A stretch of DNA of 64,000 bases from the NCBI RefSeq assembly GCF_024508295.1, contig NZ_CP101990.1:2790001-2854000 (forward strand), read 5' to 3'. Numbering within the stretch: the stretch's first letter is position 1; each line of letters starts with the position of its first letter. This DNA comes from Aeromicrobium duanguangcaii. Lineage in GTDB: Bacteria; Actinomycetota; Actinomycetes; Propionibacteriales; Nocardioidaceae. The notes below the pieces were generated by a model. The model did not search any database. It was not told the DNA's origin and saw only the letters and a program-made list of their open reading frames with translations. Of the stretch, positions 9,052 through 18,366 are shown one piece after another. A program made the position numbers and the translations under genes.

Positions 9052-9121
9052 GGTGCCCCCTCGCCCTCGGCTGAACGGGCACCACCCTAGGGGCAATCGT
9101 CCGCAGGCGGAGCGGGTTGTC

Positions 9122-11908
9122 TCAACCGGTGTTCCGCATCCCGTTGGCGATGGCGTTGACCGTCTGCAGCAGGGCGGCGCGCATGTCCTCGTCGACCGCG
9201 TCCGGGTCCTCGCGGTACCTGGCCAGCAGGTCGACCTGGGCGAACGAGATCGGCTGCAGGTAGACGTCGCGGATGTCCAGCGTGCGCTTCAGGGCGGGCT
9301 GGTCGTCGAGGAGGTGCTTCTCGCCCGTGACGCGCAGGACCTCCTCGACGGTGACCGCGTGCTCGGCGCGGATCTGGTCGAAGATCGGCCGCAGGTCGAC
9401 CGGGACCAGCGTCTCGACGTAGTGGGCGGCGTCGTCGAGGTCGGTCTTCGCCAGCGTCATCTCGACGTTGGAGATGAAGGTCCGGAAGAAGTGCCACTGC
9501 TCGAGCATCGCCTTCAGCACCTTCTCGTCGCCGGCCAGGCGCGCCGCCCGCAGGCCGCTGCCGACGCCGAACCAGCCGGGCACGATCTGGCGACTCTGGG
9601 TCCACCCGAACACCCATGGGATGGCGCGCAGGGACTCGATGCCGCCGCCGGCGTCGGGTCGCCGGGCCGGCCGGGAGCCGATGTTCAGCCCGCCCAACTG
9701 GTCGACGGGGGTCGACGCCAGGAAGTAGTCGAACAGGCCCGGGGCGTCGATGAGCCGACGGTAGGCCGCGTAGGCCGCGTCGCTGACGCGCGTCATCGTG
9801 TCGTCCCACTGCTGCATGGTCTCGGGAGGCGTGCGCGCCTCGAGGTGCAGCGTCGAGGCCTCCAGCACGGCGGCCAGCGACAGCTCGAGGTTCTCGTGGC
9901 CCAGGCGCGGCAGCGAGTACTTGTCGCTGATGACCTCGCCCTGCTCGGTGAACTTGATGTCGCCGGTCAGCACGCCGTAGGGCTGGGCGAGGATCGCGTC
10001 GTAGGTGGGTCCGCCGCCGCGGCCGACGGTTCCCCCGCGGCCGTGGAACAGCCGCAGCCGCACCCCGTGCCGTTGCGCCACGTCGCGCAGGGCTCGCTGG
10101 GCCCGGTGCAGCTCCCACTGCGACGTCGTGATGCCGCCGGCCTTGTTCGAGTCGGAGTAGCCGAGCATGACCTCCTGCACGTCACCGCGCAGGGACACCA
10201 GCCGCCGGTAGTTCGGGTCGGACAGCAGCTGGTCGAGCACGGGGCCGGCACGGCGGATCTCCTCGATCGTCTCCAGCAGGGGGACGAAGTCCAGGCGCGC
10301 GTAGGGCTCATGGCCCTCGCCCCCGACGAGGTCGACCAGGCCGGCCTGGCGGGCCAGCACGATCGGCGCCAGCAGGTCGTCGCCGTCGAGCGTCATCGAG
10401 ACGATGTAGGACTCGATCACGTCGTCGCCGAAGGTGTGCTTCAGCTGGCGCACGGCGGTGAACACGCCGTAGGTGCGCTCACCCCATTCGTCCAGCGGCG
10501 GCGGGTCGAGGGCGAGCGGGCGCGGCCGGACCAGCTCGTCGGACAGCAGCGCGAAGCGCTCCTCGCGGCTCAGGTCGGCGTACGGCCGATCGGACTCGCC
10601 CAGCCGGTCGAAGAGCAGCCCCAGGGCGTGGTGGTGGGCGTCGGCGTGCTCGCGGATGTCCATGGTGGCCAGGTTCAGCCCGACGGCGGCGATCGTGCGG
10701 ATCGCGCGGGCCAGCATGCGGTCGGCCACCAGCTCGCCACCGTTCGCACGCAGCGAGGCCTCGACGATCGCCAGGTCTGCCAGCAGCTCGGCGCGGTCGG
10801 CGTAGTCGCGCCCGGGGACGTGCGGTGCGCCCGTGGCGACGCGCTCGGCCGAGTTCGCGACCTTGAGCTTCATGCACGACAGCTTGAGCCGGTACGGCTC
10901 GTGGGCGTTCACCGAAAGCAGGCGGGGATCGAGGTCGGGCAGCGCATCGATGTCGGCCGCCAGCGACTCCGCCAGTTCCACGCTGATGTCGACCAGCTCG
11001 GCCGACGACGACAGCTCGCGGATCAGCAGGTCGAGGTTCGTGTCGATGATCCGCGTGGCGATCCGGTTCTGCAGTTGCAGGATGCTCAGCGTGACCTCGG
11101 GCGTGACGTTGGGGTTGCCGTCACGGTCGCCCCCGATCCAGGTGCCGAACGAGAGCGGGCGGCGGGTCGGATCGAGCCGGATGCCGTGCTCGGCGAGCAG
11201 GTCGGCGAGGTCGGCCGACACGTCGGGCAGGGCCTCCTCGAGGATCTGCTGCAGGAAGAACACCAGGTGGCGCGCCTCGTCGACCGGGGAGGGCCTGGTG
11301 CGCCGGACGGCGTCCGTCTGCCAGATCAGGTCGATCAGCTGGGCCAGGTCCATGTCCTGGGCGGCGCGCCGGCGGGTGCCCGGCTCGGCCGACGACGCCA
11401 GCAGGTCGGCGATCTTCCGCAGCTTGGTCAGGACGGTGCGGCGGCTGACCTCGGTGGGGTGAGCGGTGAAGATCGCCCGGGTGTCGAGCCGGTCGATGCC
11501 GGCGGCCAGGCCTTCGGGCCCCTGCTCGGCGACGATCTCGCTGATGGTGCTGGCGAGCCAGCCCTGGTCCTCGGGACGGGCCTCGATCGCGCGCACCCGG
11601 GCGACCTGCTCGGCCATGTTCGCGAGGTTGAAGTAGACGCCGAAGGCCCGGACGAGCTTGCCCACGGTGGGCAGGTCGAGTCCGGCCAGGATCTCGCGGA
11701 TCGTGGTGCCGGCCTGGCGGCGCTGGGCCGGGTCCTCGGACTCCTCGAGGATGCGGCCCTCGGCGCGCACCCGCTCGACCAGATCGAGGAACTCCTGGCC
11801 CTCGAGGCGCCGCAGCGTCTCGCCCAGCAGGTCTCCGACCCGGCGGACGTCGGCACGCAGTGCCCGGTCCTTGGAGTGGGCGACGGCATCGAACTCGGAG
11901 GCGGTCAT
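9122..11908 (-). CDS. ppc: Phosphoenolpyruvate carboxylase
   Basis: An anaplerotic enzyme converting PEP and bicarbonate to oxaloacetate. The protein has 928 residues, full length for the family. Catalytic segments are intact: [11 protein letters not shown] with His150, [15 protein letters not shown] around 245, the glycine loop [14 protein letters not shown] around 585, [11 protein letters not shown] just before it, and the invariant C-terminal tail ending MRNTG. The ATG at 11908 has GAGGGGAG 5 nt upstream. It appears to be a stand-alone gene: nothing around it points to a pathway operon. Confidence 0.97.
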   Translation of the reverse strand: MTASEFDAVAHSKDRALRADVRRVGDLLGETLRRLEGQEFLDLVERVRAEGRILEESEDPAQRRQAGTTIREILAGLDLPTVGKLVRAFGVYFNLANMAEQVARVRAIEARPEDQGWLASTISEIVAEQGPEGLAAGIDRLDTRAIFTAHPTEVSRRTVLTKLRKIADLLASSAEPGTRRRAAQDMDLAQLIDLIWQTDAVRRTRPSPVDEARHLVFFLQQILEEALPDVSADLADLLAEHGIRLDPTRRPLSFGTWIGGDRDGNPNVTPEVTLSILQLQNRIATRIIDTNLDLLIRELSSSAELVDISVELAESLAADIDALPDLDPRLLSVNAHEPYRLKLSCMKLKVANSAERVATGAPHVPGRDYADRAELLADLAIVEASLRANGGELVADRMLARAIRTIAAVGLNLATMDIREHADAHHHALGLLFDRLGESDRPYADLSREERFALLSDELVRPRPLALDPPPLDEWGERTYGVFTAVRQLKHTFGDDVIESYIVSMTLDGDDLLAPIVLARQAGLVDLVGGEGHEPYARLDFVPLLETIEEIRRAGPVLDQLLSDPNYRRLVSLRGDVQEVMLGYSDSNKAGGITTSQWELHRAQRALRDVAQRHGVRLRLFHGRGGTVGRGGGPTYDAILAQPYGVLTGDIKFTEQGEVISDKYSLPRLGHENLELSLAAVLEASTLHLEARTPPETMQQWDDTMTRVSDAAYAAYRRLIDAPGLFDYFLASTPVDQLGGLNIGSRPARRPDAGGGIESLRAIPWVFGWTQSRQIVPGWFGVGSGLRAARLAGDEKVLKAMLEQWHFFRTFISNVEMTLAKTDLDDAAHYVETLVPVDLRPIFDQIRAEHAVTVEEVLRVTGEKHLLDDQPALKRTLDIRDVYLQPISFAQVDLLARYREDPDAVDEDMRAALLQTVNAIANGMRNTG

Positions 11909-11989
11909 GGGGCTCCCCTCGGCAGGCGGACATGGGTGGCGCCGTTGCCTGCCTCCCACCCTAGTCACGCGACGGCAGGGCGGCAGGGC

Positions 11990-12274
11990 TCAGGACGCGC
12001 GGTGGACGACGGCCTCGACCAGGTCGCGCCACGGGCCGTCCACCTGCTGCTCGGGCAAGGTGGCCGCGCGCTCGTTGGCGTGCAGCTCGTAGACGAATCC
12101 GTCGGGATGGCCGCCGTCGGGGGTGTCGTCCCACGGGCAGGCCTCGACCAGCGGCCACCAGGCCTGCGCCTCGTCCTCAGACGTGGCCTCGACCTCCCAC
12201 TGGCGGCGCAGGCCGGCGAAGCCGCCGGTGCGGATCACCCGTACGACGAGGAGGGGCTGGTCGATGTGGTCCAT
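11990..12274 (-). CDS. Emfourin-like inhibitor of M4 metalloprotease
   Basis: A small protein of 94 residues, MDHIDQPLLVVRVIRTGGFAG at the N-terminus, with the pattern of the protealysin inhibitor emfourin: a short beta-rich protein with a conserved RTGGFAG segment, Trp-containing middle and FVYELHAN near the end. Emfourins are encoded beside protealysin-type M4 proteases and inhibit them, and that is exactly the arrangement here. The ATG (GGGGG just upstream) lies 40 nt inside the 3' end of the protease gene in another frame, so the two are translationally linked. The name rests on pattern plus context. Confidence 0.75.
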   Translation of the reverse strand: MDHIDQPLLVVRVIRTGGFAGLRRQWEVEATSEDEAQAWWPLVEACPWDDTPDGGHPDGFVYELHANERAATLPEQQVDGPWRDLVEAVVHRAS

Positions 12275-13293
12275 ACCCCCACAGCCTGCCACGCGTTCGT
12301 GACCACGTCAGCCGCGTCGTACTGCTCGGCGACCGCGACCGTGGCCCGGGCGAACTCCTCGAACGTGGCCTGTCGGGACAGGTCGCCACCCAGCAGCGTC
12401 TCGAACCAGATCCGGCCGGCGACCTCCCACGCCCGGCCACCCAGCGTCGTGGCGACGAGGTGGAAGGCCTTGTTGGGGATGCCGGAGTTGAGGTGCACTC
12501 CCCCGCTGTCCTCGGTGGTCTCGACGTAGTCGTCCACGTGGGCGGGCTGGGGGTCCTTGCCGAGCACGTCGTCGTCGTAGGCGGTGCCCGGAGCCGACAT
12601 CGAGCGCAGGGCGTCACCCTCGACCTGATCGGTGAACAACCCCTGGCCGATGAGCCACGACGCCTCGTCCGCCGTCTGGTCGGCGGCATGCTGCTCGACC
12701 AGGACGCCGAAGACGTCGGCGATCGACTCGTTGAGCGCGCCCGACTGGTCGCGGTAGTCCAGACCCGCCGTGAACTCGATCAGGCCGTGCGTGAGCTCAT
12801 GCCCGATGACCGAGAGGGACGCGGTGAAGCGGCCGAAGATCTCGCCGTCACCGTCGCCGAACACCATCTGGGAGCCGTCCCAGAACGCGTTGTCGTAGGC
12901 CCGTCCGTAGTGGACCGTGCCCACCAGCGGCAGGTCGGCGTCGTCGATCGACCGGCGCCCGTACACACCGCGGAACAGCGCATCGGTGGCGCCGAACCCG
13001 TCGTAGGCCTCGTCGACCGCGACGTCGCCGGTGGCCGGGTCGCCCTCGGACCGCACGAGCCGGCCGGGAAGGCTGGCTGCGTTCTGGGCGTCGTGGACGC
13101 GACGGTGCAGCCCGGGTCCGGCGGGCGCGGGCCGGACCACGTTCGGGTGGTGGTGGTGCTCGGTCCGCTCGGCCAAGGCACTGCGGGCGGCCGCGACCGC
13201 GACCGAGAAGCGCTCGTCCTCGAGCGAGGCGATGCGACGGAGCAGGTGAGGCGGGACGATCCCCCGAACGTGTATCCCCCGATGAGCTGTCAT
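12235..13293 (-). CDS. Protealysin-like M4 neutral metalloprotease
   Basis: A zinc protease of 352 residues. The N-terminus MTAHRGIHVRGIVPPHLLRRI matches the short propeptide of protealysin-type M4 enzymes (PP-x-LL motif), and there is no signal peptide, also typical of that subgroup. The zinc site is HELTH (165-169) with the third ligand Glu189 in NESIADVFG; the substrate-binding/catalytic His is probably in GGVHLNSGIPN (about 275). A His-rich stretch (HHHH, 46-49) lies near the propeptide junction. An ATG at 13293 was chosen because homologous sequence starts there; the open frame further upstream overlaps the neighbouring oxidoreductase gene. The protein may act inside the cell or be exported by an unusual route. 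Confidence 0.9.
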   Translation of the reverse strand: MTAHRGIHVRGIVPPHLLRRIASLEDERFSVAVAAARSALAERTEHHHHPNVVRPAPAGPGLHRRVHDAQNAASLPGRLVRSEGDPATGDVAVDEAYDGFGATDALFRGVYGRRSIDDADLPLVGTVHYGRAYDNAFWDGSQMVFGDGDGEIFGRFTASLSVIGHELTHGLIEFTAGLDYRDQSGALNESIADVFGVLVEQHAADQTADEASWLIGQGLFTDQVEGDALRSMSAPGTAYDDDVLGKDPQPAHVDDYVETTEDSGGVHLNSGIPNKAFHLVATTLGGRAWEVAGRIWFETLLGGDLSRQATFEEFARATVAVAEQYDAADVVTNAWQAVGVWTTSTSPSSSYG

Positions 13294-13330
13294 GCACCGA
13301 CGGTAGGCGCTGGCGCGGACATTCGGGGGT

Positions 13331-14344
13331 CTAGCGCGACTCGCTCTCAAGCGCCGGGATGACCTCGGTCGCCAGCAGGCGGATCGACTCGAGCGCGTCC
13401 TCGACCGGCAGTCCGGCCCAGTGCGTCCGCAGCACGAGGTGGTCGACACCCAGCCGGCACCAGGGGCGCAGCGCCTCGATGCAGTCCTCGGGTGAGCCGA
13501 CGATGAACCGCTCGGCCGCCAGCTCCTCGTACGGGATCGCGAAGGACTCCTTCTCGGGCATCATCTGGTCCTGCCCCCACTGGGCGTACGCCCGATACTT
13601 CTGGGAGATGTAGGGCGCTGCCCGCTCGACCGCGGTGCGGCGGTCCTTGGCGCAGAATATCTCCCGCATGAGGGGCAGCGACTGGGTGTCGTCGCGTCCC
13701 GCGTCCCGCTGCTCCTGGCGATACAGATCGACCTGGCGGCTCACGGTGGGCAGCGCAGCGTGCGGGTTGATCATCCACGCGTCGGCCAGCCGGGCAGCCC
13801 GCCGCACGGCCACGTCCCCGTTCGCGGCCATCCACACCGGCGGTCGGGGCTGCTGGACGGGCGGCAGGTTCAGCCTCGCCCCATCGAGCCGGCACCACGG
13901 CAGGTCGGTCGTGACCTCCTCGCCGGCCCAGAGCCGCAGGATGATGTCGAGGTTCTCGGTGAACCGGCGGACCTTCGTCGAGGGATCCACCCCGAACGCC
14001 TCGTACTCCGGCTCGCGGTAGCCCATGCCCACCCCGAAGATCAGCCGTCCGCGCGTCACGACGTCGAGCGACGCGAAGTTCTCAGCGACGTCGACCGGGT
14101 TCTGCAGGGGCAGCAGCAGGATCCCGATCCCGACCTGCATGTCTCCGGCCTCGGCGGCCAGGCGGCCCAGGTACGGCAGCGGCTGGATGTGCGACATGGT
14201 CGTGCTGAGGTAGTGCTGGCCCGCGTGCACAGAATCCCAGCCGGCGTCACGCGCGGCGTGAAGCATGTCGATCTGCTCGTCGAGGGCGACCACCTGGTCG
14301 GCGCCGACCTGCTGCTGGTTGGTCAGGAAGATGCCGACCTTCAT
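13331..14344 (-). CDS. LLM-class flavin-dependent oxidoreductase
   Basis: A luciferase-like TIM-barrel protein of 337 residues that should use reduced FMN or F420. Typical segments: MKVGIFLTNQQ at the start, FGVGMGYREPEYEAFG (about 123-138), WMAANGDVAVRRAARLADAW (about 190-209) and EDCIEALRPW with a C-terminal HWAGLP. It is the last gene of the MaoC-CaiB-acyl-CoA dehydrogenase-lyase operon; its ATG overlaps the lyase stop (ATGA). Such enzymes catalyse monooxygenation or hydride transfer, so it could introduce or remove oxygen on the substrate that feeds the CoA pathway. The actual substrate is unknown. Confidence 0.85.
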   Translation of the reverse strand: MKVGIFLTNQQQVGADQVVALDEQIDMLHAARDAGWDSVHAGQHYLSTTMSHIQPLPYLGRLAAEAGDMQVGIGILLLPLQNPVDVAENFASLDVVTRGRLIFGVGMGYREPEYEAFGVDPSTKVRRFTENLDIILRLWAGEEVTTDLPWCRLDGARLNLPPVQQPRPPVWMAANGDVAVRRAARLADAWMINPHAALPTVSRQVDLYRQEQRDAGRDDTQSLPLMREIFCAKDRRTAVERAAPYISQKYRAYAQWGQDQMMPEKESFAIPYEELAAERFIVGSPEDCIEALRPWCRLGVDHLVLRTHWAGLPVEDALESIRLLATEVIPALESESR

Positions 14345-15186
14345 GCGACGTGCTCCTTCGTCTCCTCCCCGGCCAGGGCCAGGGTGCGCCGCGCCGAGCG
14401 CAGCGTCGCCTCGTCGACGAGCCGGCCGGCGTCGTCGACCATCACCGCACTACCGTCGAGGGCGGCAAAGCGGCCGAGGATTTCCCGCGCCGCCTCCACC
14501 TCCCCCGAGGTCGGGGTGAAGACCTCGTTCACGACGGTCACCTGCGCAGGATGGATGCAGGTCCTACCGACGAATCCCTGACGTGCCGCGAGCCGGGTGG
14601 AGGCCGCGAAGAGTTCGGTGTCGCGGATCTCAACCGACACCGGTGCCACCGGCGGCATCAGGCCCGCGGCCGAGCTGGCGAAGACCACCTGCGCACGCGC
14701 CCACGCCGTCTCGGTCTCGTCCGGTCCCGGCGCCAACCCGACGTCGGCGCACAGGTCGTACTCGCCGATCTGCAGGTGCTGCACCCCGGCGGCCGCAATC
14801 TGCGTCGCCGCCAGGATGGCGCCCGCGGTCTCGAGCAGCGGCACGACCGCCAGCCCGGACCCCTCCAACACCTCGGTCGCCCGCTGAACCTGACCGAGGT
14901 CGGCCTTCGCCAACACGAAACCGGCGATCCCCGCGCAGTCACGCAGCGACGCCACGTCCTGCAGGCCGCGTTCGCCCGAGTTCGCCCTGATCCACACGTC
15001 CGGGACGACGGCCCCGAGACCCTCCGTCCACGCCCGCACGATGTCGCGCGCCTCGTCCTTGCGGTCTGCCGGGACGGCGTCCTCTAGGTCGACGATGACG
15101 GCGTCGGTCCCGGTGTCCAGGACCTTCGCCATCCGTCGTGTATCGATGCCCGGAACGTAGAGGTAGGACCGCGGCATGCGGCCCAT
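14341..15186 (-). CDS. CitE-like CoA ester lyase (HpcH/HpaI aldolase family)
   Basis: A protein of 281 residues with the CitE/citramalyl-CoA/malyl-CoA lyase pattern: SYLYVPG at the start, DAVIVDLEDAVPADRKDEAR (phosphate/CoA-side Arg and acidic metal ligand), QIGEYDLCADVGL, and the C-terminal TCIHPAQV. Such enzymes cleave 3-hydroxyacyl-CoA esters to acetyl-CoA or propionyl-CoA plus a 2-oxo acid, with Mg2+. In this operon a citramalyl-CoA- or methylmalyl-CoA-type substrate is likely, because hydratase and CoA-transferase genes lie upstream. The start codon overlaps the stop of the dehydrogenase gene (TGATG); a second ATG three codons in is possible. Confidence 0.85.
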   Translation of the reverse strand: MGRMPRSYLYVPGIDTRRMAKVLDTGTDAVIVDLEDAVPADRKDEARDIVRAWTEGLGAVVPDVWIRANSGERGLQDVASLRDCAGIAGFVLAKADLGQVQRATEVLEGSGLAVVPLLETAGAILAATQIAAAGVQHLQIGEYDLCADVGLAPGPDETETAWARAQVVFASSAAGLMPPVAPVSVEIRDTELFAASTRLAARQGFVGRTCIHPAQVTVVNEVFTPTSGEVEAAREILGRFAALDGSAVMVDDAGRLVDEATLRSARRTLALAGEETKEHVA

Positions 15187-16346
15187 CAGCCGACTTTCGT
15201 CTTGCCCGAGATGAGGGACTTCGCCACGACCGTGCGCAGCACGTCGTTGGTGCCCTCGCCGATGCTCATGAGCGGGGCGTCGCGGTACAGGCGCTCGATC
15301 TCGTACTCACTTGAGAACCCGTACCCGCCGTGAACCTTCATCGAGTCGATGACCGCCTCGAGGACCGCCTCCGAGCAGAAGATCTTGGCCATGCCGGTCT
15401 CGCCGTCGGCTCGCCCTGCCGCGACCTCGCTGGCAGCCCAGTACGTCATGAGGCGGGACGCCTGCAGGTTCGTCGCCATCGTCGCGAGTTTGAGCTGGAT
15501 GGCCTGGAAGTCCGAGATCTGCTGGCCGAACGCGTGCCGCTGCTGCGAATAGGCCAGCGCCTCGTCGAAGGCGCGCTGCGCCACTCCGAGCGAGCGGGCG
15601 GCGATGTTCACGCGGCCCCACTCCAGCGCCGAGAGCGTCTGTTGCATGCCCTTGCCCTCGACCCCTCCCACGAGGTTCTCGACGGGGACACGCACGTTGT
15701 CGAGCAGGATCTCGCACGACTCGGTGCCCTTGTAGCCCATCTTCGGAATGTCCTTGAGCACCTCGAATCCCGGGGTGCCCTGCTCGATCAGCAGAACGCT
15801 CATGCCGCGGTGCGCGGGCGAGGCCGTGGGATCGGTCTTGACGACGACCGGCAGCGGATCGGCGAAGCGGGCGTTGGTGATCCACATCTTCGAGCCGTTG
15901 ACGACGTAGTGGTCGCCGTCGAGACGAGCCGTCGTGCGGATCCCCTGCATGTCCGTGCCCGCGTCGGGCTCGGTCAGGCCCAATCCCGTGCGGCGCTCAC
16001 CGGTCGCGAGACCGGGCAGGTACTTCTTCTTCTGCTCCTCCGTGCCGTGCATCGCGATCATCCGACACGACAGCGAGTGGCTGCCCAGGATGCCCGCGAT
16101 GCCCATCCAGCCGCGCGAGAGCTCCTCGAAGACCAGGGCGAACGAGACCGGGTCGAGGTCGAGGCCGCCGTACTCCTCCGGCACCGTGATGCCGAACAGA
16201 CCCATCTGGGCCATGCCCTCGACGATCTCGGTCGGGTAGCGGCCGGCCTGCTCCCACTCGCGAGCGACCGGGATGACCTCCTTGTCGACGAAGGCGCGCA
16301 GCAGCGCCTTGAACTCTTGCTGATCCTCGTTGAACGTGAAGTCCAC
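15186..16346 (-). CDS. Acyl-CoA dehydrogenase
   Basis: An FAD-dependent enzyme of 386 residues that introduces a 2,3-double bond into an acyl-CoA. The N-terminal helical domain starts MDFTFNEDQQEFKALLRAFV, the middle beta domain has GLTEPDAGTD and WITNARFAD, and the C-terminal domain has QRHAFGQQISDFQ and the end signature YRDAPLMSIGEGTNDVLR, whose Glu is in the position of the catalytic base. GTG start with GGGAGAG 5 nt before. It sits between the CoA-transferase (20-nt gap) and the lyase. A short-branched or dicarboxylyl-CoA substrate such as methylsuccinyl- or glutaryl-like CoA is possible, but this is inferred from context. Confidence 0.93.
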   Translation of the reverse strand: MDFTFNEDQQEFKALLRAFVDKEVIPVAREWEQAGRYPTEIVEGMAQMGLFGITVPEEYGGLDLDPVSFALVFEELSRGWMGIAGILGSHSLSCRMIAMHGTEEQKKKYLPGLATGERRTGLGLTEPDAGTDMQGIRTTARLDGDHYVVNGSKMWITNARFADPLPVVVKTDPTASPAHRGMSVLLIEQGTPGFEVLKDIPKMGYKGTESCEILLDNVRVPVENLVGGVEGKGMQQTLSALEWGRVNIAARSLGVAQRAFDEALAYSQQRHAFGQQISDFQAIQLKLATMATNLQASRLMTYWAASEVAAGRADGETGMAKIFCSEAVLEAVIDSMKVHGGYGFSSEYEIERLYRDAPLMSIGEGTNDVLRTVVAKSLISGKTKVG

Positions 16347-16366
16347 TTGTCTCTCCCGGCTCTCGT

Positions 16367-17623
16367 TTACTTGGTTGCGGCCTCGGCCTCGAAGACGTCG
16401 GGGTGTCCGGCCCTTTCCGCCGCGGGCACGTCGCCGAAGGCGCCGTCGGCGCGCAGGCGTTCGATCTCATCGGGCCCGAGCCCGGCGACCTCGGTGACGA
16501 CCTGTTCGAAGTGTTCGTTGCGCAGAGGCGCGCGGCGGTATTCGGGCTTCTGGCTGCCGACCCGGACCGGGGAGGCCACCTGCTGGACGGTGCCGAACCG
16601 CGGGTGCTCCGTCTCGACCACCAGTCCGCGCGCGGTGGTGTGCTCGTCCTGCAACGCACTGGCAACGTCGTTGATCGGCGCACACGGAATGCCGGCGGGC
16701 TCGAGCATCGCGAGCCACTCCGCACTGGTGCGGGTCATGAACTCCTTCTCCAGCATGGGCAGCAGCACGTCCTTGTGCTGGTTGCGTGACGCGAAGTCGG
16801 CGAAGCGGTCGTCCTGGGCCCATCCCGGCGAGCCGAACACCTCGACCAGTCGCGTCCAGAACTTCTCCTTGGCACAGCCGACGACGAGCCAGCCGTCCGC
16901 GGACTCGAAGGCCTGGAATGGGACGAGCGAGGGGTGCGCCGAGTGGCGCGTGCGCTCGGGAGTGAAGCCCTCATTGAGGTGCCACGTGGCCGGATAGGTC
17001 AGCATGCCCATCGCGGTGTCGTACAGGCTGACGTCGCAGTCCATCCCGATCCCGTCGCGGCGGGCCGCGTGCAGGCCCGCCAGCAGGGCGATCGCGGCGA
17101 CGAGGCCACCGGAGTAGTCCACGAGCGACAGACCCGACTTGGTCGGCGGGCCGTCGGGCTCTCCGGTCAGATCCATCCAGCCGGCGAGGCCCTGCAGCAC
17201 GTAGTCGTAGCCGGGCTGCTTCTGGCGCGGACCCGTCATGCCGAACCCGGTCAGGGAGCAGCAGACGATCGCCGGGTTGAGGTGCTTGAGGTCGTCGTAC
17301 GTGATCCCGATCTTCGCCGGCACGTCGCCGCGCAGGTTCGAGTAAACGACGTCGGCGTTCGCGACGAGCCGCTCGAACACCTCGCGTCCGGCCGGCGTCG
17401 AGAGGTCCAGCGAGAGGCTCTTCTTGTTGCGGTTGAAGCTCTCGAAGAACAGCGAGTCCTCGTCCTCGCCGTAGGGCGGCACGTAGCGGCCGACGTCGCC
17501 GCCCACGCGCGGGTCCTCGATCTTGATGACCTCGGCGCCCAGGTCGGCCAGGTGCAGGCTCCCGAACGGGCCGGCGCCGTACTGCTCGACCGCGATGATG
17601 CGGACGTCCTCGAGGGGCTTCAC
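16367..17623 (-). CDS. Family III (CaiB/BaiF) CoA-transferase
   Basis: A protein of 418 residues with the family III pattern: VRIIAVEQYGAGPFGSLHLADLGAEVIKIE at the N-terminus (several segments of the nucleotide-binding fold), SFNRNKKSLSLDL, YDYVLQGLAGWM, and the conserved VDYSGG whose Asp is at the place of the catalytic aspartate. It moves CoA from a donor such as succinyl-CoA to a carboxylic acid. The GTG start overlaps the stop of the upstream MaoC gene by 4 nt (GTGA), which fixes the start. In the operon it should make the CoA ester that the hydratase, dehydrogenase and lyase act on. Confidence 0.92.
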   Translation of the reverse strand: MKPLEDVRIIAVEQYGAGPFGSLHLADLGAEVIKIEDPRVGGDVGRYVPPYGEDEDSLFFESFNRNKKSLSLDLSTPAGREVFERLVANADVVYSNLRGDVPAKIGITYDDLKHLNPAIVCCSLTGFGMTGPRQKQPGYDYVLQGLAGWMDLTGEPDGPPTKSGLSLVDYSGGLVAAIALLAGLHAARRDGIGMDCDVSLYDTAMGMLTYPATWHLNEGFTPERTRHSAHPSLVPFQAFESADGWLVVGCAKEKFWTRLVEVFGSPGWAQDDRFADFASRNQHKDVLLPMLEKEFMTRTSAEWLAMLEPAGIPCAPINDVASALQDEHTTARGLVVETEHPRFGTVQQVASPVRVGSQKPEYRRAPLRNEHFEQVVTEVAGLGPDEIERLRADGAFGDVPAAERAGHPDVFEAEAATK

Positions 17624-18165
17624 GACGCGCCTGCCTCGGGCTCGAGACCGGGCACCGCGGGCCACTGTGGACCGGTCGGGAAGATGTCCTCCAGCTGGGC
17701 CGCGCCCTGCTTGTAGACGTAGAAGGTCCGGATGAAGGAGCACACCTCGACGCCGTCCTGGTTCAGGGTGCGCGTACGGACCGAGACGATCCCGGCGTGG
17801 GGCCGGCTCGCCGACTCGCGCTTCTCGAGCACGAGCGACTCGCTCCACAGGGTGTCGCCCGCGAAGACCGGGTGCGTCATCTTGATGTCGTCCCACCCGA
17901 GGTTGGCGAACGCGTTCTGCGTCAGGTCCGTCACGCTCTGACCGACAGCGATCGCGACGGTCAACGTCGACACGACGATGGGCTTCTTGAACTCCGACCG
18001 CTCGGCGTACTGGTCGTTGAAGTGCATCTGGTTGGTGTTCATCGTCAACAGCGCGAACCAGGCGTTGTCCGTCTCGCTGACGGTGCGGCCCAGTGGGTGC
18101 TGGTAGATGTCGCCGACCGCGAAGTCTTCGAAGAACCGGCCGGTCCAGCCCGTTCGCACGTTCAT
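17620..18165 (-). CDS. MaoC-family (hotdog) enoyl-CoA hydratase
   Basis: A protein of 181 residues. FFEDFAVGDIYQHPLGRTVSETDN is the typical MaoC start, and the segment with MHFNDQYA (about 60) and FKKPIVVSTL follows the pattern of mesaconyl-/itaconyl-CoA-hydratase-like MaoC proteins with a hydratase Asp and His on the hotdog helix. It should hydrate a 2,3-unsaturated acyl-CoA. ATG 18165 has AGGAGG 5-6 nt upstream. This is the first gene of a five-gene unit, and its promoter region holds two copies of the shared 19-nt operator-like site. Confidence 0.88.
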   Translation of the reverse strand: MNVRTGWTGRFFEDFAVGDIYQHPLGRTVSETDNAWFALLTMNTNQMHFNDQYAERSEFKKPIVVSTLTVAIAVGQSVTDLTQNAFANLGWDDIKMTHPVFAGDTLWSESLVLEKRESASRPHAGIVSVRTRTLNQDGVEVCSFIRTFYVYKQGAAQLEDIFPTGPQWPAVPGLEPEAGAS

Positions 18166-18198
18166 CGGTCCTCCTTCAGGGGAAATCACTCCCCGAGA

Positions 18199-18217
18199 GT
18201 AAACCTCAGACATTTAC
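18199..18217 (-). promoter_or_regulatory. Operator-like palindrome, copy 1 (upstream of MaoC operon)
   Basis: On the minus strand the site reads GTAAATGTCTGAGGTTTAC, with outer arms GTAAA/TTTAC and core TGTCTGA. It lies 34 nt before the MaoC start. The same pattern occurs at three other promoter positions in this island. The likely binder is the FadR-type regulator encoded just upstream, because this protein family binds short dyads; that link is inferred. Confidence 0.7.
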
Positions 18218-18310
18218 CGGGTCAACCCTCTGAGGGCGGTTTTTGTGACCGGAGTCACCACCTTCGCGGGTCGCAGTGTCAACTGATCCCGCCTTCCGGG
18301 CGCGCGACAG

Positions 18311-18341
18311 CGGGCTCCCTCCGCAGCACAGAGGGAGCCCG
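18311..18341 (-). terminator. Terminator of the GntR gene
   Basis: Perfect 11-bp arms CGGGCTCCCTC / GAGGGAGCCCG enclose a 9-nt loop, starting 26 nt after the regulator stop codon on the minus strand. It separates the regulator transcript from the downstream MaoC operon, so the MaoC operon must have its own promoter. Confidence 0.65.
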
Positions 18342-18345
18342 TGGC

Positions 18346-18364
18346 CAAAATGTCTGACTTTTAC
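18346..18364 (+). promoter_or_regulatory. Operator-like palindrome, copy 2 (between regulator and MaoC operon)
   Basis: CAAAATGTCTGACTTTTAC, core TGTCTGAC. It starts 2 nt beyond the regulator stop codon and lies about 180 nt from the MaoC start. Together with copy 1 it makes a pair flanking the terminator, about 147 nt centre to centre, which would allow looping. The regulatory role is inferred from repetition. Confidence 0.6.
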
Positions 18365-18366
18365 CC

